Assembly: GCF_044457565.1 (NCBI RefSeq)
Contig: NZ_JBITGZ010000003.1
Coordinates: forward strand, 62,001 to 126,000
DNA length: 64,000 nt
Direction: 5' to 3'
From: Kitasatospora sp044457565
Lineage (GTDB): Bacteria; Actinomycetota; Actinomycetes; Streptomycetales; Streptomycetaceae
A model generated the notes under the pieces. It was given only the letters and a program-made list of their open reading frames with translations. It was not told the DNA's origin and did not search any database. Of this stretch, positions 25,843-33,875 are shown piece after piece. The stretch's first letter is position 1; each line of letters opens with the position of its first letter. The translations under genes and the position numbers were made by a program.

Positions 25843-28800
25843 TCAGCCGAGTGCGGCCAGCGCCCGCTCCGCGTCCTCGCGCCAGCGGCGGGCCTCCCAC
25901 CGGCCCGCGACGGCGGCCGCGTACCGGAACTGCTCCCTGGCCTCCTCGCGGCGGCCGAGCAGGACGGCGAGTTCGCCGAGGTACTGCGCGACCGGACGCA
26001 TCGCGATCGAGGTACTGGCACCGCCCGCGACCAGCTCGCGTAGCGGGAGCATCTCCTCGTACAGGGCGGCCGCCTCCCCGCGTTCGCCCAGTGCGATCAC
26101 CACCATGCTGCGGATCGCGAGGAACAGCGAGCGGTAGTAGTCCGGCGGGATGACGTGGGACTCGGCGCGCGCCGCCCTGGCCTCGGCGATCCGGCCGAGC
26201 CGGAGCAGCGCGAGCGCGTGCGCGTCGGCGACCAGCGGGCCGTACAGCTCCCGCATCTGCTGAATCAGCGTCAGTTCGTCGGGGAGGGTGTCCTGTTCGA
26301 TCGAGATGACGATCCTGACCAGCGCCGCGAGGCCCTCTGCGTGCAACGATCCCCGGGCGCGCAGCCCGGCCACGGCCTGGGCGTAGAACCCGCGCGCCTC
26401 CTCGATCCGGCCGGCGGCGAAGGCCAGCATGCCGCGCTGGCAGGTGCCGACGTCGAGCAGCTCGGCCATCCCGTACCGCACCGCGATCTCCTCGGCGGTG
26501 CGCATGTGGGCGCGCAGCGCGGGCAGGTCGCCGGCCGCGGCGGCCACCGTGCATTCGAGGTGCTCGGCGTGCCAGCGGTAGGCGGGCAGGTCGTGTTCGG
26601 TGGCCAGTGCGGCGAGTTCGGTGGCGATGGCGCGGCGCAGCTGGGACCCCAGCTCGTAGTCGTGCACCCGGGCCTGCGCGGCGAGGGCCATCGCGAGCAG
26701 CCGGGGGTCGCCCTCGGCCCGGGCGAGAGCGACCGCCTCGTCGCCGATGCCCCAGCCCTCGGGGGTGCCGGAGCAGTCGAGTTCGTAGCTGAGGGCGTCG
26801 AGCAGACGGCAACGGGTGGCGGTCGGCAGTGCGGTGCGGGCCAGCAGCGCGGAGAGCGAGTCGACGGCGGCCTGGTCGAAGCTGCCGTACGGGTGGGTGA
26901 CCCACGGGGTGGGTTCGGTCCATGCGGTCCAGGCCTCGACGAGCAGGTCCCGGCGGTCCGTCTCCCGGGCGAGCCGGATCGCCTGCGCCTTGGTCTCCAT
27001 CGCGGCAGCCACCGCGCCCATCCGCACCTGGGCGCGCAGCAGCCCGCCCAGCAGGGCGATCCGGCGGGCCTCGCGGTCGCCGCCGTCGGCCGGCAGGCGG
27101 TCGAGGGCGGCCAGCGCCTGCCGGAGCAGGGCGGCCGAGGCGTCGTGGGCGTAGCGGCGCTCGGCGGCCTCGGCGGCGCGGACGCAGTAGTCGACGGCGA
27201 GTGCGGCGCTCGCCCCGCTGGCCGCCTGGGTGTAGTGGTGGGCGAGCGCCTCGATGTGGTCGGGGCGCAGTACGCGCAGGGCGTCACCGACGCGCCCGTG
27301 CAGGCGGGCCCGGCGCAGCCCGCTGAGGTCGGCGTACAGGGTGTCGCGTACCAGGGCGTGGGTGAACCGGACGGCGCCGGGGCGCGGTTCGGTGAGCAGG
27401 CCGCCGTCGACGGCCGCCTCCAGTGCGTCGAGCAGCTCGTCCTCGTCGGCGTCCGAGGCCTGGAGCAGCACTTCGGCGTCGGCCTCACGGCCGACCACGG
27501 CGGCCAGTCGCAGCGCCTCGACGGCCCGGCGCGGCAGCCGGTCGAAGCGCCGGCGCAGGACGTCCCTGACACCCTGGGGTACGTCCTGGATCGCGACCAA
27601 CGCGCCTTCACCGGCCAGCAGTTGGGCACTCTCCACCAGGTAGAACGGGTTGCCGCCGGTGCGGTCGGCCAGGGCCCGTACGGTGTGCCGGTCGACGGCG
27701 GCGGCGCAGACCGCCTCGATCAGGCGGCCGGCGTCCGCCTCGCCGAGACCGGGCAGCGGCACCCGGTACGGGGAGCGGCGTGCCAGCCGGGCGAGGACGT
27801 CGGTGAGATCGCCCTCACCGGGGCGGTGCGCGAGGACCAGCAGCAGGCCCGGCGCGGCCTGGCCGCCCGCGAGGTCGGCGAGCAGGTCCCGGGTCTCCTG
27901 GTCGGCGGCGTGCAGGTCGTCCAGGACGATGGCGACGGGCCGGGCCGCGGCGGCCGCGCGCAGCCAGTCGGCGACGGCACGGTGCAGCCGGAACCGTCCG
28001 GCCAGCGCGTCGGCGCGTCGCTCGGCGGGCCGGCCGGCGTGGACGGGGCTGGTGAAGCCGCGGAGGGCACTGGTGGCGGTGGCGGTGGCGGCACGGGTGG
28101 TGCTGCGGTGCGGGTCGGTGCCGTACGGTGCCTGGGTGAGCGGGAGCTGCGAGGGCGTCGGAGCTGCCGCGACGGCTCCGAACCGATCGGGTGTGCGCTG
28201 CGCAGCCACGCCCCCGGCGAACGCGACCGGGACGGCGGAGCCCGCGGTCACGGCCGGCACCCCGGGCGCGGCCGACGCACCGCGGTGCCGCTCCTCGTCG
28301 AGGATCGGCGCCAAAGCGGCGGCGAGGTGGCCGGGCGGGGGTGTGTGGCGGGCGAGTTCGCGCAGGGCCTCGGTCCAGGCCCAGGCCGAGGGGGCGCCCT
28401 CGGTCTCGGGGCAGCGACCGGTGGCGAGCAGCCAGCCGGCGTCGGCGAGTTCGGCGCAGAACCGGCCGAGCAGGGTGGACTTGCCCGCGCCCGCCTCGCC
28501 CGTGACGATCGCCACGGCATGCCCGCCCGCGTCGACGTCCACGGCGGCCTGGCGCAGGGCGCGCAACTCCGCCTCCCGTCCGACGAACACCGCCCCCGCC
28601 GCCGTACCCACCGCACCCGCACCGGGCCGGCGCACCGCGCGGGCGCCGGCCGAGCCGGGCCCGTCCGGGACCGGTGCCACCAGGACCGGAACGGCCCGGA
28701 GCGGAGGAGCCGGGAGCGGAGCAGCCAGGATCGGCGTGGCCGGGGCGGCGGCTCCGTCCCTCGCCGGCGCGGCGCCCCAGCCGCCGGCGGGCAGCCCGAG

Positions 28801-29538
28801 CAGATCGGTGCGCTGCTGCAGGATGGCGGCTTCGAGCTGGGCCAGGGCCGGGCCCGGGTCGAGGCCGAGTTCGTCGGCGAGTACGGCCCGGGCCCGGCGC
28901 AGCGCGTCCAGGGCGTCCGCCTGCCGGCCGCCGTTCCACAGTGCGAGGGCGAGCAGGCGCCAGCCCTCCTCCCGTAGCGGGTACTCCTCGGCGAGGACCA
29001 GCGCGTCGACGGCGGCCTCGGCCGCCCGGCCGGAGCCGAGCGTGAGCGCGACCCGCAGCTCCCGGGCCGAGAGCCGCAGCTCCGCCAGCCGGGCGATCTC
29101 GGTGGCGGCCCACGGTTCGTCGGCGAACTCCGCGTAGGCCTCGCCGCGCCAGAGCCCGAGCGCCTCGTCCAGGCCGCTGCCGCCGCTCTCGCGGGCCTGG
29201 GCGAGCAGCCGCTCGAACCGCAGGGCGTCCACCGCGTCGTGGGGCAGCCGCACCGCGTACCCCGGCGGTTCGCTGACCAGGATCCGGGCGGCCTCGCGTG
29301 GGCCGCGGTCCGGCTCCAGCAGCCGGCGCAGGTTGGAGACGTAGGCCTGGAGGGAGGCGCCGGCCTTGGCCGGCGGGCGGCCGCGCCACAGGTCGTCGAT
29401 CAGCCGGTCCACCGGGACGACCTCGCCGCGGGCGGCGAGCAGCTGGGCGAGCACACCGCGCTGGCGCGGACCGCCGAGACCGACCCGGCAGCCGGCGACC
29501 TCCGCCGTGAGAGCTCCGAGAACCTGAATCCGCACCAT
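25843..29538 (-). CDS. AfsR/SARP-type multidomain regulator with STAND ATPase
   Basis: This 1231-residue regulator begins with an OmpR-like winged helix (about 1-95, LGGPRQRGVLAQLLAARGEV) and a bacterial transcriptional activator domain (about 100-245). An AAA/STAND ATPase follows, with Walker A VTGEAGAGKSTLL near residue 347 and Walker B VAIVLDDLHAADQET near 536. The last 550 residues are helical repeats of TPR type. Such proteins activate secondary-metabolite or stress genes. The ATG at 29538 begins the canonical MVRIQVLGALT; its ribosome site is weak. An Ala/Pro/Thr-rich insert lies between Walker A and B. No biosynthetic cluster adjoins. Confidence 0.88.
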   Translation of the reverse strand: MVRIQVLGALTAEVAGCRVGLGGPRQRGVLAQLLAARGEVVPVDRLIDDLWRGRPPAKAGASLQAYVSNLRRLLEPDRGPREAARILVSEPPGYAVRLPHDAVDALRFERLLAQARESGGSGLDEALGLWRGEAYAEFADEPWAATEIARLAELRLSARELRVALTLGSGRAAEAAVDALVLAEEYPLREEGWRLLALALWNGGRQADALDALRRARAVLADELGLDPGPALAQLEAAILQQRTDLLGLPAGGWGAAPARDGAAAPATPILAAPLPAPPLRAVPVLVAPVPDGPGSAGARAVRRPGAGAVGTAAGAVFVGREAELRALRQAAVDVDAGGHAVAIVTGEAGAGKSTLLGRFCAELADAGWLLATGRCPETEGAPSAWAWTEALRELARHTPPPGHLAAALAPILDEERHRGASAAPGVPAVTAGSAVPVAFAGGVAAQRTPDRFGAVAAAPTPSQLPLTQAPYGTDPHRSTTRAATATATSALRGFTSPVHAGRPAERRADALAGRFRLHRAVADWLRAAAAARPVAIVLDDLHAADQETRDLLADLAGGQAAPGLLLVLAHRPGEGDLTDVLARLARRSPYRVPLPGLGEADAGRLIEAVCAAAVDRHTVRALADRTGGNPFYLVESAQLLAGEGALVAIQDVPQGVRDVLRRRFDRLPRRAVEALRLAAVVGREADAEVLLQASDADEDELLDALEAAVDGGLLTEPRPGAVRFTHALVRDTLYADLSGLRRARLHGRVGDALRVLRPDHIEALAHHYTQAASGASAALAVDYCVRAAEAAERRYAHDASAALLRQALAALDRLPADGGDREARRIALLGGLLRAQVRMGAVAAAMETKAQAIRLARETDRRDLLVEAWTAWTEPTPWVTHPYGSFDQAAVDSLSALLARTALPTATRCRLLDALSYELDCSGTPEGWGIGDEAVALARAEGDPRLLAMALAAQARVHDYELGSQLRRAIATELAALATEHDLPAYRWHAEHLECTVAAAAGDLPALRAHMRTAEEIAVRYGMAELLDVGTCQRGMLAFAAGRIEEARGFYAQAVAGLRARGSLHAEGLAALVRIVISIEQDTLPDELTLIQQMRELYGPLVADAHALALLRLGRIAEARAARAESHVIPPDYYRSLFLAIRSMVVIALGERGEAAALYEEMLPLRELVAGGASTSIAMRPVAQYLGELAVLLGRREEAREQFRYAAAVAGRWEARRWREDAERALAALG

Positions 29539-29953
29539 GGTGACCGCCAGCCTAGGCGACCGCGCGCCGCCCGCTCCAAGTGGCTTCCAAGTCGGCCGTC
29601 TCCCCGTACGGCGGGGGCACGGCAGGTGTACGAAGCACAGCGGGCCGTGTGCCGCCCCCCGGCGGCCACGGCCCGAGGCCGCCGCGCGGCACCTGCGCGA
29701 TCCGACCCTCGCCATGATCATCCGCTCTGAGGCGGCCCGCCGACCCCCGCCGGATGGCTGCCCGTGTGAGGCGTGCGTCACGTAGGGCGCGTGGGGCATG
29801 TTCGGCCTGTGCGCCGCCGCGTGGGGCGCATGCGTCATGTGGTGTGTGCGCGTCACATGGGCCGCGCGCAGCGCGGCGGGTGCCTCGGGAGGTCGCCGCC
29901 GCCGGGTGCGCCGCACCCGCCCTGCGGCCGTCCCGGCTGGCAGGATGCTGCCC
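29539..29953. other. Divergent intergenic region with low-complexity GTGCGTCA-like runs
   Basis: This 415-bp spacer lies between the divergent regulator and aldo-keto reductase genes. The part at 29758-29880 repeats short words such as GCGTGCGTCA, GCGTGGGGC and GTGCGCGTCACATG. Read on the minus strand it would encode a His/Thr-rich string, but no start or ribosome site supports translation. It may hold operators for the regulator. Confidence 0.5.
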
Positions 29954-30943
29954 ATGACCTACCTCGCCGCGGATGACCGCTACGACTCGATGACCTACCG
30001 CCGCGCCGGCCGCAGCGGCGTGCAACTGCCGGCGGTCTCGCTCGGTCTCTGGCACAACTTCGGCGACACCCAGCCGCTGGACGTGCAGCGCGCGGTGCTG
30101 CGCCGCGCCTTCGACCGCGGCGTCACCCACTTCGACCTGGCGAACAACTACGGCCCGCCGTACGGCAGCGCGGAGAAGAACTTCGGCACGCTGTTCGCGC
30201 AGGACTTCCGCCCGTACCGGGACGAGCTGTTCATCGCCTCCAAGGCCGGCTACGACATGTGGCCGGGGCCGTACGGCGACGGCGGCTCCCGCAAGTACCT
30301 GCTGGCCAGCCTGGACCAGTCGCTGGACCGGATGGGCCTGGACTACGTGGACGTGTTCTACTCGCACCGCCACGACCCGGAGACCCCGCTGGAGGAGACC
30401 ATGGGCGCCCTGGCCTCGGCGGTCCGGGCCGGCAAGGCGCTCTACGCGGGCATCTCCAACTACCCTGCGGAGCAGCACCGCGAGGCGGTGGCGATCCTGC
30501 GCGAGCTGGGTACGCCGGTGCTGATGAACCAGGCCCGGTACTCGATCCTGGACCGGGGGGTGGAGGAGGGCGTGCTGGACGCGGTGGGCGAGACCCAGAC
30601 CAGTCTGATCGCCTACTCCCCGCTCGCCCAGGGACTGCTGACCGACCGCTACCTGAGCGGCGACGTACCGGCCGGTTCGCGGATGTCGGTCGGGCACTTC
30701 CTCAGGGAGGAGGCGCTCACCGGCGCCAAGCTGGAGCAGCTGCGCGCACTGAACAAGGTCGCCGAGGGCCGCGGGCAGAGCCTGGCCCAGCTGGCGCTGT
30801 CCTGGGTGCTCCGTGACCCCCGGGTGGTGTCGGTGATCATCGGCGCCAGCGGAGTCGCCCAGCTGGACCAGAACATCGACGCGCTGAACGGCGCACCGCT
30901 GTCGGCGGAGGAGCTGGCGGAGATCGACCGGCTCAGCAGCTGA
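29954..30943 (+). CDS. Aldo/keto reductase (YghZ/Gpr type)
   Basis: This 329-residue NADPH-dependent reductase has the AKR catalytic tetrad segments: DLANNYGPPYGSAEK (Asp and Tyr), FIASKAGYDMW (Lys), and DYVDVFYSHRHDPETPLEE (His). The family's LIAYSPLAQGLLTDRYL and C-terminal VIIGASGVAQLDQNI complete it. Similarity is to L-glyceraldehyde-3-phosphate reductases, which detoxify aldehydes such as methylglyoxal. The ATG at 29954 is chosen; another ATG nine bases upstream is in frame. It is divergent from the SARP gene. Confidence 0.93.
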   Translation: MTYLAADDRYDSMTYRRAGRSGVQLPAVSLGLWHNFGDTQPLDVQRAVLRRAFDRGVTHFDLANNYGPPYGSAEKNFGTLFAQDFRPYRDELFIASKAGYDMWPGPYGDGGSRKYLLASLDQSLDRMGLDYVDVFYSHRHDPETPLEETMGALASAVRAGKALYAGISNYPAEQHREAVAILRELGTPVLMNQARYSILDRGVEEGVLDAVGETQTSLIAYSPLAQGLLTDRYLSGDVPAGSRMSVGHFLREEALTGAKLEQLRALNKVAEGRGQSLAQLALSWVLRDPRVVSVIIGASGVAQLDQNIDALNGAPLSAEELAEIDRLSS

Positions 30944-30945
30944 CC

Positions 30946-31059
30946 ACCGGTCAGAACGACCGGTCGATGGGCGGCGCCGAGGTGGCGGCGAGTCCGGCCG
31001 ACCGGCGCCGGGTGGCCACGCGCGATGGGCCGATCGATCGTCAGACCGACCGGCCCATC
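30946..31059. terminator. Two hairpins between convergent genes
   Basis: ACCGGTC-AGAAC-GACCGGT at 30946-30964, and GATGGGCCG (31024-31032) with its complement at 31051-31059, lie between the aldo-keto reductase and the winged-helix gene. They probably terminate both. Confidence 0.6.
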
Positions 31060-31081
31060 AGCCTGTTGACTCACGTGTGCG

Positions 31082-31810
31082 CTATGCGACGGGCGTGTAC
31101 TTGTACCCGACCCGGCGGACGGTGACGATGCTGTCCCGGTAGGCCGCTCCCAGCTTGCGGCGCAGCCGGGCCACGTGCACGTCCACCGTGCGGCCGTCAC
31201 CGATGTGCCCGTAGCCCCAGACGGCGGACACCAGGTGGTCCCGGCTGTGCACCCGCTGGGGGTGCTCGGTGAGGTGGGCCAGCAGCTCGAACTCCAGGTA
31301 CGTCAGGTCGAGCAACCTGCCGTCCACGTAGGCGTTCCGGCGTTCGATGTCGACGCTGATGCCGCGCCCGGCGGGCCTGGCCGCCCTGGCTTCGGCGCCA
31401 CCCGGCGCGACCGCTCCGGCGGAGGGCGGCACGGCGGCGGCAGGCGGCACGACGACGGCCGCCGCGCTGAACGGGACGGCGCCCGGCACGGCCTCGGCCG
31501 GGACGAGGACCAGGTAGCCGACCATCGGATGGCCGCCACCCGCCTGGCCGAACTGGGCTCCGTACTGGGCGAGCAGACCGTGCGGCAGGGCGGAGTGCGG
31601 GAGCGCCGCCACGACGGTGGCGCCCTCCGGAAGGCCGGTCAGCAGCGCCTGCGGCGGGAACGCGGGTTGCACCGCGGCCGGCGACTGCGGCAGGGCGTGC
31701 GTCTGCGGGGCGCCCGCGTGCCGGCGGTCGGCGGGAGAGGGGACGGACCGGACCGCGCGCAGGTGCGGGGTCGCGGCGGGCAGGGGGAGGGTGGCCGTGG
31801 AGGAAGACAT
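31082..31810 (-). CDS. Winged-helix regulator lacking a receiver domain
   Basis: This 242-residue protein has an OmpR/PhoB-type DNA-binding domain in its last 95 residues: the GRLLDLTYLEFELLAHLTEH segment, VHSRDHLVSAVWGYGHIGDG, and RTVDVHVARLRRKLG. The N-terminal 145 residues are not a receiver; they are Ala/Pro-rich, with a short structured block (GATVVAALPHSALPHGLLAQ). It therefore has no phosphoacceptor aspartate that I can see. The ATG at 31810 follows a weak GAAAGAGCGG site. A small open frame lies 80 bp upstream on the same strand. Confidence 0.82.
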   Translation of the reverse strand: MSSSTATLPLPAATPHLRAVRSVPSPADRRHAGAPQTHALPQSPAAVQPAFPPQALLTGLPEGATVVAALPHSALPHGLLAQYGAQFGQAGGGHPMVGYLVLVPAEAVPGAVPFSAAAVVVPPAAAVPPSAGAVAPGGAEARAARPAGRGISVDIERRNAYVDGRLLDLTYLEFELLAHLTEHPQRVHSRDHLVSAVWGYGHIGDGRTVDVHVARLRRKLGAAYRDSIVTVRRVGYKYTPVA

Positions 31811-31890
31811 GGTGCCGCTCTTTCGCGCGTGATTGACGGTTGGGAGTCGTCTGCGCGTCGACCGGGCGTGCTGCCGTGGCTGACCCGAGG

Positions 31891-32019
31891 TCAGCGGGCG
31901 GAGAGCCGGGACGCGCGAGTCGAGCCCGGACACGTCTGGTCGAACAGGTGCGGCTGCCGGGACGGCCAGAACGGCTCGAGGTCGAGGTGACCTCGGCTGC
32001 TGTCCACGACGTTGTTCAT
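31891..32019 (-). CDS. Possible 42-residue peptide upstream of the winged-helix gene
   Basis: A short frame from ATG 32019 encodes MNNVVDSSRGHLDLEPFW, continuing PSRQPHLFDQ and a basic tail. It contains a single cysteine and no hydrophobic segment. Support is moderate: third codon positions are mostly G or C, and the start lies at an AT-richer promoter-like patch. However, only a G-run very close to the ATG could serve as ribosome site. It could be a leader or small regulatory peptide for the downstream regulator, or not be translated at all. I do not recognise a family. Confidence 0.4.
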   Translation of the reverse strand: MNNVVDSSRGHLDLEPFWPSRQPHLFDQTCPGSTRASRLSAR

Positions 32020-32086
32020 GCCCCCCATTGAATCAGATGAACGGCCCATTGCGCCGCCCCGGGGTCCAGCAAGCGGACCAGGGCGG

Positions 32087-32298
32087 TCATTTGCCGGTGT
32101 TTCGGAGCCGGCAGACGTCCAACAGGTGAGACCGGACGTCGACCAGCGAGGTCGTGACCCGCTGCGTCGCGAAGTCCTGGGCGAGCACGTCGGCCACGGG
32201 TTCACCGGAGACCGCCCAGGCGTCAGGTCGCCGGCCGCGAAGGCGGTACGGGCCCGGTCGGCGTCGAGCCCGACCCGGGTGACCCGGTCCGCCGGCAC
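32087..32298 (-). pseudogene. Short frameshifted gene remnant
   Basis: From GTG 32298 one frame reads VPADRVTRVGLDADRARTAF and on to AAGDLT. After about 32225 the coding-like frame switches, reading DAWAVSGEPVADVLAQDF, then ATQRVTTSLVDVRSHLLDV and a stop at 32087. Both halves have strong G/C third positions, and neither continues plausibly without the switch. This suggests a single-gene remnant of about 70 codons with one frameshift, or two unrelated frames. The family is not recognised. Confidence 0.4.
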
Positions 32299-32324
32299 CT
32301 GGTTCCCGGCCGGCGGACCGGGTC
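32281..32324. repeat. Perfect 16-bp inverted repeat
   Basis: GACCCGGTCCGCCGGC (32281-32296) pairs exactly with 32309-32324 across 12 bases. It overlaps the presumed start of the frameshifted remnant, so it may be a terminator or a rearrangement scar. Confidence 0.8.
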
Positions 32325-32391
32325 ACAGCAGGTACTCGCCGGGTGTCACGCCGCGGTGGCGGCGGTGTGCTCGGGTGCGCCTGCCACGCCG

Positions 32392-32420
32392 GGGCCCGGC
32401 AAGTCGACCCTTGCCGGCCC
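32392..32420 (-). terminator. Terminator of the conservon operon
   Basis: GGGCCCGGCAAG and CTTGCCGGCCC arms around TCGAC form a hairpin with one bulge, ten bases past the cvnD stop on the minus strand. Confidence 0.75.
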
Positions 32421-32429
32421 GACCCGAGG

Positions 32430-33032
32430 TCACCCGGCGGCGGCGCGCGCCAGCGCGTGCTGCTCGGCCGCGTGCTCGACCAGCCTGACCAGCAGCTCCT
32501 TGCCGTCCTCGCGGCGGCGCGCGTCACAGAGCACCACCGGCACCTCCGGATCGAGGTCCAGCGCGGCGCGGACGTCCTCGGGTGCGAACACCTCGGTGCC
32601 CTCGAAGCAGTTCACCGCGACCACGAACGGGACGCCGCGCTGCTCGAAGAAGTCCACCGACGGGAAGCAGTCGGCCAGCCGGCGGGTGTCGGCGAGCACC
32701 ACCGCCCCCAGCGCGCCCTGCGCCAACTCGTCCCAGACGAACCAGAAGCGGTCCTGCCCGGGCGTGCCGAAGAGGTAGAGGGCCAGGCCGGCCCGCAGGT
32801 CGATCCGGCCGAAGTCCATCGCGACCGTGGTCGTCCGCTTGGCCTCGACACCCGCCGTGTCGTCCAGCGGGCGGCTCACCTCGCTGAGCTGCTCCTCGGT
32901 GCGCAGCGGACGGATCTCACTGACGGCCCCGACCAGCGTGGTCTTGCCCGCGCCGAAGCCCCCGGCGACGAGGATCTTGAGGGCGACGGAGGGGCCTCCA
33001 GGCCACCGGGCGTCAGAGCGCGCGGAGTCCAT
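32430..33032 (-). CDS. cvnD: Conservon GTPase CvnD
   Basis: This 200-residue Ras/MglA-like small GTPase has the P-loop VAGGFGAGKTTL at about residues 23-34, then a LYLFGTPGQDRFWF switch II and VAVNCFEGTEVF as the base-recognition region. In Streptomyces, CvnA-D form a membrane-proximal complex compared with eukaryotic G-protein coupled systems. The ATG at 33032 lies inside the end of cvnC, a 20-base overlap typical of conservons. It is the last gene of the four-gene operon. No cytochrome P450 follows, unlike cvn9-type loci (from memory). Confidence 0.95.
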   Translation of the reverse strand: MDSARSDARWPGGPSVALKILVAGGFGAGKTTLVGAVSEIRPLRTEEQLSEVSRPLDDTAGVEAKRTTTVAMDFGRIDLRAGLALYLFGTPGQDRFWFVWDELAQGALGAVVLADTRRLADCFPSVDFFEQRGVPFVVAVNCFEGTEVFAPEDVRAALDLDPEVPVVLCDARRREDGKELLVRLVEHAAEQHALARAAAG

Positions 33033-33456
33033 TGATCACATCCCGGAGCAGGCGCTCGTCCGGCAGTTGGGCGAGCGGGACGGGTCGGGTGACGCTGATC
33101 AGGTCGGCGTCGTACAGGTCTCCGAGCAGCACCCGCACCACGCTGACCGGCAGGTCGGTGTAGGAGCCGAGCTCGGCAACGGTGAGCTGCTGCTCGCGCC
33201 GGCACCAGTCGAGGATGACGTGGTGCTCGGGGTGGAGGGCCGGCTCTACGCCGTCACCGGGCTCGGCCACGGTGATCAGCGAGATCAGGTCGAACAGGCC
33301 CTCCTCGGGCGGCCTGGTCCGGCCCTTGGTCATCGAGAAGAGCCGGACCACCGGGCCGGCGTCGTCGTCGAACCAGCGGTCGTCCACCGGGGTTCGCGGT
33401 ACGAAGAGGTCGACCTCGGGCTCCTGCCCCGTCCCCTCGGCCATCGGCTCGCTCAT
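33013..33456 (-). CDS. cvnC: Conservon protein CvnC (DUF742)
   Basis: This 147-residue DUF742 protein has the winged-helix-like segment EHHVILDWCRREQQLTVAEL, followed by LPVSVVRVLLGDLYDADL, as in other CvnC proteins, and the N-terminal VRLFSMTKGRTRP. It may modulate the GTPase partner. Its start overlaps the cvnB stop by four bases (ATGA), and its end overlaps cvnD. Confidence 0.95.
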   Translation of the reverse strand: MSEPMAEGTGQEPEVDLFVPRTPVDDRWFDDDAGPVVRLFSMTKGRTRPPEEGLFDLISLITVAEPGDGVEPALHPEHHVILDWCRREQQLTVAELGSYTDLPVSVVRVLLGDLYDADLISVTRPVPLAQLPDERLLRDVINGLRAL

Positions 33457-33875
33457 CTCCCCGGCGACGTCGCGGGCACCGTCCGTGGCTCCGCCGCCAG
33501 GTGCTCGCCGACCCGCTTGACCAGCAGCGCCATCTCGTACGCGATCAGGCCGATGTCGGCCTCGGCCTCGCTGAGCACGGCCAGGCAGCTGCCGTCACCG
33601 GCCGCGGTGATGAAGAGGAATGCCTCGTCCAGCTCGACCATCGTCTGCCGGACCCCGCCGACCTCGAAGTGCCGGCCGGCGCCCTTGGCGAGGCTGTGGA
33701 AGCCGGCCGCCACGGCGGCCAGGTGCTCGGCGTCCTCGCGGCCGAGGCCGCTGGAGGCCCCGGTGGCGAGGCCGTCGCCGGAGAGGATCACCGCATGCCT
33801 CAGGGCCGCGACCCGTCCCACGAGGTCGTCCAGGAGCCAGTTGAGGTCTCCGGACGGCTGCGTCGTAGTGGTCAT
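33453..33875 (-). CDS. cvnB: Conservon roadblock/LC7 protein CvnB
   Basis: This 140-residue roadblock/LC7-domain protein carries DLNWLLDDLVGRVAALRHAV, ILSGDGLATGASSGL, and the central EAFLFITAAGDGSCLAVLS strand pair. Such proteins act with MglA-like GTPases, often as regulators. The ATG at 33875 overlaps the cvnA stop as ATGA, and its own stop overlaps the cvnC start the same way. The tight coupling implies a fixed stoichiometry. Confidence 0.95.
   Translation of the reverse strand: MTTTTQPSGDLNWLLDDLVGRVAALRHAVILSGDGLATGASSGLGREDAEHLAAVAAGFHSLAKGAGRHFEVGGVRQTMVELDEAFLFITAAGDGSCLAVLSEAEADIGLIAYEMALLVKRVGEHLAAEPRTVPATSPGR

Noticed and set aside
29539..29955. N-terminal His/Thr-rich extension of the SARP regulator
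   Set aside because: The canonical family start MVRIQVLG lies at 29538; the extension is low-complexity intergenic sequence with no start signal.
32012..32488. Plus-strand frame opposite the conservon terminator
   Set aside because: It reads through two hairpins and the end of cvnD antisense, with no family likeness.
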